From contig UQNM01000045.1 in NCBI GenBank assembly GCA_900542395.1, positions 1 through 19,985 on the forward strand: a stretch of 19,985 nucleotides of DNA. Direction: 5' to 3'. The notes under the pieces were generated by a model. That model saw only the letters and a program-made list of their open reading frames with translations. It did no database searches and was not told the DNA's origin. Positions 15,152 to 19,985 of this stretch are shown piece after piece. A program made the translations under genes and the position numbers. Numbering within the stretch: the stretch's first letter is position 1; each line of letters begins with the position of its first letter. Origin of the DNA: an uncultured Eubacteriales bacterium. GTDB taxonomy: Bacteria; Bacillota; Clostridia; Christensenellales; Aristaeellaceae.

Positions 15152-15667
15152 ATGGTTCGTGTCGCACGTTTTGAAAAGGTTTCCCTTCGCCGCTTTGTCG
15201 CGGATTGGGTCGCGACGTTTCCTCAGCAGACCGTTGAGCAGGCCGTCGCCGCGTATGAGCGCATCCGCCTGCCGGAGCGCGCGACAAGCGGTTCCGCTGG
15301 GTATGACCTCTTTGCGCCGGTCGGTTTTGAACTCGGCGCGGGCGAAGGTATCAAAATTCCGACGGGGCTTCGGGTGCTGATCGAAGAAGGCTGGGTGCTG
15401 ACGATCTATCCGCGCAGCGGTCTGGGCTTCAAATATCGCTTCCAACTGGATAATTCCGTCGGCGTCATCGACAGCGATTACGCCCGCTCGGATAACGAGG
15501 GGCACATCTTTATGCGCATGACCAACGACAGCCGCGAGGGCAAGACGCTGATCGTCCCCTCCGGCACGGCGTTTGCGCAGGGCATCTTCCTGCCGTTCGG
15601 CATCACGGTAGATGACCATGCGCAGGGCGTTCGCAACGGCGGCCTCGGCTCAACCACCGGCCATTAA
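15152..15667 (+). CDS. dut: dUTP diphosphatase (dUTPase)
   Basis: dUTPase hydrolyses dUTP to dUMP, keeping uracil out of DNA and supplying the dTTP precursor. The 171-residue trimeric-type enzyme shows all five motifs: SGSAGYDLFA (46-55), PRSGLGFKY (87-95), VGVIDSDY (103-110), SGTAFAQGIF (137-146) and RNGGLGSTTG (161-170). Motif 3 is followed by ARSDNEGHI rather than the usual RGEI, a small insertion. An N-terminal extension of about 20 residues precedes motif 1 relative to E. coli Dut. AAAGGAG (15138-15144) lies 7 nt before the ATG. Position 22 nt after nrdG, with a terminator behind it, makes it the last gene of the NrdR-controlled unit. A bifunctional dCTP deaminase is less likely. Confidence 0.88.
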   Translation: MVRVARFEKVSLRRFVADWVATFPQQTVEQAVAAYERIRLPERATSGSAGYDLFAPVGFELGAGEGIKIPTGLRVLIEEGWVLTIYPRSGLGFKYRFQLDNSVGVIDSDYARSDNEGHIFMRMTNDSREGKTLIVPSGTAFAQGIFLPFGITVDDHAQGVRNGGLGSTTGH

Positions 15668-15674
15668 ACGCTTG

Positions 15675-15698
15675 GAGGCGCGTCACGCGCCTCTTTTT
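15675..15698 (+). terminator. Intrinsic terminator of nrdD-nrdG-dut
   Basis: GAGGCGCG (15675-15682) and CGCGCCTC (15686-15693) form a perfect 8-bp stem with a 3-nt loop, followed by five T residues, 8 nt after the dut stop. Confidence 0.92.
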
Positions 15699-15727
15699 CT
15701 CTTCGCCTTGAAGGAGGAACAGCCACC

Positions 15728-16237
15728 ATGTCGTTTTCCAAGCCCTGTTATCCCGAGGATCAGGCAGCGCGCTATGAGCTGATTCTGGCGCAGGCCGCGT
15801 CCCTGCTGGATGAAACCCTCAACCCCATCGCCAATCTGGCGAACATGGCCGCGCTTCTGGCCGACGCTTTGCCGAGGATCAACTGGTGCGGCTTTTATCT
15901 GCTGGATGGCGGTGTGCTGACGCTCGGGCCATTCTGCGGCCTTCCCGCCTGCACAAAGATTCCGCTGGGGCGCGGCGTATGCGGCACAGCCGCCCAGCGC
16001 GACGAGGTTCAGCGCGTCGCCGATGTGCACGCCTTTCCCGGCCATATCGCCTGCGACAGCGCATCCCGAAGCGAGATCGTCATCCCGCTTCACCATCAGA
16101 GGCGCGTCATCGGCGTTCTGGATATCGATAGTCCTGATCCCGCGCGCTTTGACGAACTGGACGAGCGATATCTGGTTCAGTTCGCAACGCATATACAAAC
16201 CGTCTGCCGGTTTGAGCGCACAGCCTACTCCCTGTAA
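15728..16237 (+). CDS. msrC: Free methionine-(R)-sulfoxide reductase (GAF domain)
   Basis: fRMsr reduces free methionine-R-sulfoxide, repairing oxidised methionine in the cytoplasm. The 169-residue protein is a single GAF domain and holds the three cysteines of the family at residues 75, 85 and 109, with the same spacing (10 and 24) as Cys84, Cys94 and Cys118 of the E. coli enzyme. The surrounding CTKIPLGRGVCGTAA and DVHAFPGHIACDSASRSEI are close to the family pattern. AAGGAGG (15711-15717) lies 10 nt before the ATG. The gene follows the dut terminator, so it may have its own promoter or depend on readthrough; no clear promoter is visible in the 29-nt gap. A bidirectional terminator lies about 70 nt downstream. 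Confidence 0.93.
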   Translation: MSFSKPCYPEDQAARYELILAQAASLLDETLNPIANLANMAALLADALPRINWCGFYLLDGGVLTLGPFCGLPACTKIPLGRGVCGTAAQRDEVQRVADVHAFPGHIACDSASRSEIVIPLHHQRRVIGVLDIDSPDPARFDELDERYLVQFATHIQTVCRFERTAYSL

Positions 16238-16305
16238 CAAACGGGTTGAGGCAACCTCGCCGCCAGACATATCCACACAGCGGTTATTCGCATTTTCACG
16301 CACTC

Positions 16306-16357
16306 AAAGAAGAAACCGACGGTCGGTCTGTGTTCCTGCCGTCGGTTTCTTCTTTTT
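16306..16357. terminator. Bidirectional intrinsic terminator after msrC and the HAD operon
   Basis: AAAGAAGAAACCGACGG (16306-16322) pairs perfectly with 16339-16355, a 17-bp stem around a 16-nt loop. A T-rich tail lies on the plus-strand side, and the A-rich left arm gives T-rich sequence on the minus strand. It sits between the convergent msrC and HAD genes, next to repeat copy B. Beyond this terminator and the repeat, 16238-16305 shows nothing recognisable. Confidence 0.9.
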
Positions 16358-16358
16358 A

Positions 16359-16518
16359 TACTAATTCGCAGTTAAAATGCTTAACAGAGCGCATCAGATT
16401 TTTTGTTCTGACGAAGCCAAGTGAAGTGAGGCGTACTGGAGGTACGTTGAACGGAACGAGGCAAAGTCAGAGCGAAAAAGATGGTGCGCGGATTAAGCCA
16501 TTTTAACAAGAATTAGTA
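16359..16518 (+). repeat. 160-bp MITE-like inverted-repeat element, copy B
   Basis: This segment is identical to 598-757, with the same terminal inverted repeats (TACTAATTC / GAATTAGTA) and again flanked by TTA on both sides (16356-16358 and 16519-16521). Here the HAD gene's stop codon is the next TTA (16522-16524). The left end abuts the terminator stem (2 nt away). The orientation relative to the neighbouring minus-strand gene is the same as in copy A. Perfect identity implies recent spread, gene conversion or strong selection. Confidence 0.85.
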
Positions 16519-16521
16519 TTA

Positions 16522-17367
16522 TTATGTTGTCTCCTTGGCCGCCAATACGCGGTCGATCATCGCCGCAACCCCGCAATCGTCGTTGCTCGTCGTCTGATAT
16601 CGACACGCGGCTTTCACCTCGTCGCTCGCATTCGCCATCGCGACGCTGTGCTCCGCATATTCCAGCATGCTCAAGTCGTTCTCCGCGTCGCCCATCGCCA
16701 TGACCTGTTCCCGCTCAAGGCCGAGGTACTGCGCCAGATACGCCAGCGCCGTCCCTTTCCCCGCGTTCTCCGGCGTAATTTCGATGTTGCCCGGCGCGGA
16801 TTTGGTCATCTGCAAATGCGGCAGCGCCGCGCGAACGGCCGCGCGCGCCGCCCGGATATTCGCGTTGTCCGCCGCGCCGTCACAGCCGTCTTCCGCCAGA
16901 TACAGCTTCATAATGCCGCGCTCCGCCGCCGCGTACATCGCTTCTTCGCCGTAGCAGACCTCAACCAGCGCGCGCTTTGCAACATGATAATGCTGCCCCG
17001 GCGCAAAGGCGATTGTCGTCACCCGTCCGTCCTCAAAGCCGTTCATCATAATGCGATACGGCATCAGAAGGTCAATCGCGCGTTTGGCGTTCTCCGGCTC
17101 AAGCGAGCGCCTGTAAAGAATACGCCCCTCCGGAAGCGGCGCATCGCTGATTCGCGTGCCGTTGCAGGCAATCAGCATGCAGGGCAGATTCAGCCGCTTC
17201 ACAAAATCGCTTGCATCCTCGATCATGCGCCCCGTGCAGATGCAGACGCGAATTCCCGCCGCATCCGCCCTGCGAATGGCGTCTATATTTCGCTGCGGAA
17301 CGGTCTGATGGTCGCTGAGCAGCAGCGTTCCATCCATATCCAGCGCAATCAACCGCACTCGTTTCAT
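16522..17367 (-). CDS. Cof-type HAD-IIB family phosphatase
   Basis: This 281-residue haloacid-dehalogenase-superfamily hydrolase probably dephosphorylates a small sugar phosphate or nucleotide; the substrate cannot be told from sequence. The Asp nucleophile and acid/base are Asp10 and Asp12 in ALDMDGTLL. Motif 2 lies in ICTGR (43-47). The conserved Lys is Lys204 and the metal site is MGDAENDLSML (225-235). The long stretch between motifs 2 and 3 is the C2 cap typical of the Cof type. GGGAGGG lies 6 nt before the ATG, and the gene starts 18 nt after the upstream pseudouridine synthase. Its stop abuts repeat copy B. Confidence 0.9.
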   Translation of the reverse strand: MKRVRLIALDMDGTLLLSDHQTVPQRNIDAIRRADAAGIRVCICTGRMIEDASDFVKRLNLPCMLIACNGTRISDAPLPEGRILYRRSLEPENAKRAIDLLMPYRIMMNGFEDGRVTTIAFAPGQHYHVAKRALVEVCYGEEAMYAAAERGIMKLYLAEDGCDGAADNANIRAARAAVRAALPHLQMTKSAPGNIEITPENAGKGTALAYLAQYLGLEREQVMAMGDAENDLSMLEYAEHSVAMANASDEVKAACRYQTTSNDDCGVAAMIDRVLAAKETT

Positions 17368-17385
17368 GCTTTTCCCTCCCCGGCA

Positions 17386-18267
17386 TCAAAACGGACAATC
17401 CACCGTAAACGCCTTACCGTCCAAATAGGCCAGCGCACCGCCCGCGTGAAAAACAAGTCGCGTCGCCCAGAGCTGCTGACGGCGAAGCCCCAGCCTGCGG
17501 TTCAGCGCGCGGTCGCCGTATTTGTCGTCGCCCAGAATCGGATGGCCGATGTGCGCCAGATGCGCGCGAATCTGATGTGTGCGCCCCGTCATCAGCTCAA
17601 CCTCAAGCCGCGCGTATTCCCCCGGCTCCAGCACCCGATAGCCGGTGATGATTTCAAGCGCCCCTCTGGCCGGATAATCCGTCACCGCGACGCGGGAAAG
17701 CTGCGCGTCCTTCCGCAGATACGCATGCATGATCGCTTCCCGTTTGGCCGGGCAGCCCTTGGTTCGGCAGGTATAAAATTTTTCCATCGTCCGCTGTTCA
17801 AACGCTTCTCGAGCCGCCTCATAGGCCGCGTCGTCCTTGGTCAGCAGAAGCATACCGCCGGTCTGTACATCCAGCCGATGGCAAAGCCGAATCCGGTCTG
17901 TTTTTTCGCCCTGTCGCCGCTTGTCCGCCATCACGCGGGTCAGCACACTGTCCCCGGCAAGCGGGTTTTCTTCGTTCTGTGCCTGAATCCCCTGCGGCTT
18001 ATTGACAAGAATGATATGTTCGTCCTCAAAAACAATCGGCAGGGCGGGCTTGCTCTGACCCTGCGAGGCGACGACTTCCTTCGGCCAATAGACGCGAATC
18101 TGCTGTCCTTCCCGCACCCGCACGTCGCCCGATACCCGAACGCCGTCCACGCGCACGTCTCGGTTTTTCATCGCCTGCTTGATGGCCCACTGCGGCACAT
18201 CGGCCACCTGCAGCAGCAGGCGCGAAAGCATCATTCCGTCTTTTTCGGGCGTTACGTCGAATTGCAT
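17386..18267 (-). CDS. RluA-family pseudouridine synthase
   Basis: This family converts specific uridines to pseudouridine in rRNA or tRNA. The 293-residue protein has an N-terminal S4-like RNA-binding domain (about 12-60, with RDVRVDGVRVSGDVRVREGQ) and a catalytic domain with HRLDVQTGG. The nucleophile is Asp133; TGG replaces the more usual TSG. The late motif LMTGRTHQIRAHLAHIGHPILGD is fully typical. I cannot say which RNA site it modifies, so no RluA/C/D symbol is given. GAGGAG (18275-18280) lies 7 nt before the ATG. It is the middle gene of a three-gene minus-strand run with 18-nt gaps. Confidence 0.93.
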   Translation of the reverse strand: MQFDVTPEKDGMMLSRLLLQVADVPQWAIKQAMKNRDVRVDGVRVSGDVRVREGQQIRVYWPKEVVASQGQSKPALPIVFEDEHIILVNKPQGIQAQNEENPLAGDSVLTRVMADKRRQGEKTDRIRLCHRLDVQTGGMLLLTKDDAAYEAAREAFEQRTMEKFYTCRTKGCPAKREAIMHAYLRKDAQLSRVAVTDYPARGALEIITGYRVLEPGEYARLEVELMTGRTHQIRAHLAHIGHPILGDDKYGDRALNRRLGLRRQQLWATRLVFHAGGALAYLDGKAFTVDCPF

Positions 18268-18285
18268 ATGGATTCTCCTCTTTGG

Positions 18286-19320
18286 TTATTGCAGCGTCTC
18301 GCTGCCTGCGGATATGACCCACTTGGGCGTTTGAAAATACAAATCGGAAAGCGCGGCGCGCATCGCGTCGGAAACGTAGACGATCAGCGCCGTCTGCAAA
18401 ACGTCTTCCAGCGCGTCGAGCGGCGCTCCCTGCTTGCACAAAAGGCGCAGTGTTGTGGCGACGTCCTCTGCGCACTGACCGTCGCGGAGCGCCCCCGCAA
18501 TCGCGCGTTCCAGCTCCCTTTGCAGCGGTATTTCCTCCGGGAGGATATCCGTGCAACGCGCCGAGCCCGCCGGCGTCATCAGCAAGCCGCCTGCGCGGCG
18601 CTTTCCCCGCATCACGCTCTGCGGTTCAGCCAGCGCCGGATGAATGAGCATCACGCCGCCGCTGTAATCCATGCAGTCATAGCTCGCCCACAGATAGCGG
18701 CGCGCCAGATGCATGCGAACCTCGTCCCGCTCGTCGCCGCCCAGAACCTCGCGCAGAATCATTTTCTGCGGCTGTCGGTCGTCCATCGCGCCGACGCGGT
18801 ACAGCGTCCCCGTCAGATATTCGTGAAAACCGCTCAGCCGCGCCCGAACGCGCTCATGCTCCGCTCTGGCAAACGCGCGCGCGACGGGTTGGCGGATCGC
18901 TTTTTCCAGCTCCAGATAGGGTTTGTCGGATATCAGCCCGATGTTCGCCCACAGCCTGAGCGACAACGCGCGCGCTGCTTCCAGCTCCGCCGCATCCTCG
19001 ATTTGCGCCGTCCCGCCCAGAATGATCGCCCGCTCCACCAGCTCGTGTTCCTCGTTTGAGAGACAATCCGCCTGCGCGTCGATGGTTTCCAGCACCTGCT
19101 TCCACACCTGCGTCAGCTGCTGGTAATACATCGGCTTGCGCTTGACCTCCTGCCAGCTCTGCTCCAGCCTGCGCGCCAGCGCACCGGGGGGCAGCGTTTC
19201 CAAGCGATTGGCGTCAAGCGGCTCCATCTGGCGGATGCTCTGCTCAAAACGCCGTTTCCGCATGGCCTCCACAGTCTTATCCGGCCAGCCGCCCGGAAAT
19301 ACTTCTTCCTGCCTGAACAT
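18286..19320 (-). CDS. Uncharacterised mostly helical protein
   Basis: I do not recognise this 344-residue product. It is rich in Arg, Glu, Ala and Leu, with no signal peptide and no membrane segment, and is predicted mostly alpha-helical (for example DAAELEAARALSLRLWANIGL and YLELEKAIRQPVARAFARAEHERVRARL). No nucleotide-binding or metal motif stands out. The ATG at 19320 is preferred because GGAGGG lies 8 nt upstream; an in-frame ATG at 19392 has no such site and overlaps a hairpin. It is 18 nt upstream of the pseudouridine synthase and probably co-transcribed with it. The intact frame and good ribosome binding site argue it is real. The function is unknown. Confidence 0.7.
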   Translation of the reverse strand: MFRQEEVFPGGWPDKTVEAMRKRRFEQSIRQMEPLDANRLETLPPGALARRLEQSWQEVKRKPMYYQQLTQVWKQVLETIDAQADCLSNEEHELVERAIILGGTAQIEDAAELEAARALSLRLWANIGLISDKPYLELEKAIRQPVARAFARAEHERVRARLSGFHEYLTGTLYRVGAMDDRQPQKMILREVLGGDERDEVRMHLARRYLWASYDCMDYSGGVMLIHPALAEPQSVMRGKRRAGGLLMTPAGSARCTDILPEEIPLQRELERAIAGALRDGQCAEDVATTLRLLCKQGAPLDALEDVLQTALIVYVSDAMRAALSDLYFQTPKWVISAGSETLQ

Positions 19321-19362
19321 TTGTCGATCCCTCCGCGATTGTTTTCGTTTTCTCCGCATGAC

Positions 19363-19393
19363 AATGGCACCCGTGGTTTGCATGGGTGCCATT
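19363..19393 (-). terminator. Terminator-like hairpin after the aminotransferase gene
   Basis: AATGGCACCC (19363-19372) and GGGTGCCATT (19384-19393) form a perfect 10-bp stem with an 11-nt loop in the 127-nt gap between the aminotransferase stop and the unknown gene. On the minus strand no good T-run follows, so it may be a weak terminator or an mRNA-stabilising hairpin. Confidence 0.45.
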
Positions 19394-19447
19394 TATCATC
19401 CGTTTATCTTTCGGAATCGGACAAAGTTCGTCCTTTATCGCTCGTTT

Positions 19448-19985
19448 TTAGGAAATCCTGACGACCCATCCGAACGGATCTTCGCGCTCGCCATACTGGA
19501 TTCCCGTCAGCGTATCATAGAAATCCTGCGTCAGCTTGCCAATCTGGCCGCCGGAAATGGAAATCTCGCGGTCGTTCCACGCGAGACGCCCCACCGGAGA
19601 GACGACAGCCGCCGTGCCGGAGCCAAACGCCTCTTCCAACGTGCCGTTATCCGCCGCGTCAAAGACGTCCTGCACCGTAATGCGGCGCTCGTCTACGGGG
19701 ATTCCCTTGTGCTTGGCCAGCTTGATGATGGAGTCGCGGGTGATACCGCCGAGGATGGAACCGAGCAGCGGCGGCGTGACCAGCGCATCCTTGAACTTGA
19801 AGAACATGTTCATCGAACCGACTTCCTCGATGTACTTGCGCTCCACGCCGTCCAGCCACAGCACCTGACTGTAGCCCTTCTTCTCGGCGCGCTCGCCGGC
19901 GCGGTTGCTGGCGGCGTAGTTGCCGCCGCACTTGGCGTAGCCCGTGCCGCCGCGGACGGCGCGCACGTCGCTGTCCTCGATCATG
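19448..19985 (-). CDS. ilvE: Branched-chain amino acid aminotransferase (partial, N-terminus off window)
   Basis: This enzyme exchanges amino groups between glutamate and the keto acids of Leu, Ile and Val, using PLP. Only the C-terminal 178 residues are visible. The PLP-binding lysine is present in RGGTGYAKCGGNYAAS (18th visible residue), matching the GGTGxxKxGGNYxxS pattern of the fold-type IV, mammalian-like BCAT group. EVGSMNMFF, LLGSILGGITRDSII, FGSGTAAVVSPVG and the C-terminal QYGEREDPFGWVVRI are all typical. The frame is open to the window edge; the ATG at 19984 is internal and not the start. Any upstream leader regulation, such as a T-box, would lie outside the window. Confidence 0.93.
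   Translation of the reverse strand, partial: MIEDSDVRAVRGGTGYAKCGGNYAASNRAGERAEKKGYSQVLWLDGVERKYIEEVGSMNMFFKFKDALVTPPLLGSILGGITRDSIIKLAKHKGIPVDERRITVQDVFDAADNGTLEEAFGSGTAAVVSPVGRLAWNDREISISGGQIGKLTQDFYDTLTGIQYGEREDPFGWVVRIS

Noticed and set aside
1..19985. CRISPR arrays, tRNAs, rRNAs, prophage or restriction/defence genes.
   Set aside because: None seen: no regularly spaced short repeats, no cloverleaf or rRNA-like sequence, and no phage or defence protein motifs in any plausible gene.

Overview
The window looks like chromosomal core DNA of an anaerobic, endospore-forming, fairly GC-rich Firmicute of the class Clostridia. I infer this from a SpoIIP-type sporulation hydrolase, a PdaB-like polysaccharide deacetylase, a class III (oxygen-sensitive) ribonucleotide reductase with its activase, strong AGGAGG-type ribosome binding sites, sigma-A-like promoters and many intrinsic terminators. 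A Christensenellales-like or similar uncultured gut lineage is possible, but the sequence alone does not prove it. The standard genetic code fits all genes.

Layout. 1-330 (minus): start of a polysaccharide deacetylase gene cut by the window edge. 331-757: non-coding, with a palindrome, an intrinsic terminator and repeat copy A. 758-5208 (minus): a two-gene type IIA topoisomerase operon, parE-parC, with a clear promoter. 5396-7206 (plus): DUF1614 membrane protein and spoIIP, overlapping by 4 nt. 7338-10596 (plus): the DUF512 radical-SAM protein, der and plsY, a widespread Firmicute cluster linking a ribosome-assembly GTPase to phospholipid synthesis. 10698-11939 (minus): a phosphoribosyltransferase gene and a three-LysM protein, separated by a hairpin that buries the LysM ribosome binding site. 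11940-12507: a 568-nt intergenic region with divergent promoters and tandem NrdR boxes. 12508-15667 (plus): nrdD-nrdG-dut, a dNTP-supply operon. 15728-16237 (plus): free methionine sulfoxide reductase. 16238-16521: terminator plus repeat copy B. 16522-19320 (minus): unknown protein, RluA-type pseudouridine synthase and HAD phosphatase, with 18-nt gaps. 19448-19985 (minus): C-terminal part of a branched-chain aminotransferase, cut by the window edge.

Most genes are ordinary housekeeping genes. The most unusual element is a 160-bp inverted-repeat sequence present in two identical copies 15.8 kb apart. Each copy is flanked by TTA and lies between the stop codon of a minus-strand gene and that gene's terminator. 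It looks like a small non-autonomous mobile element, and its plus strand can fold as one long RNA-like hairpin containing G.U wobbles and tandem G.A mismatches. I see no CRISPR array, prophage, tRNA, rRNA or full insertion sequence.
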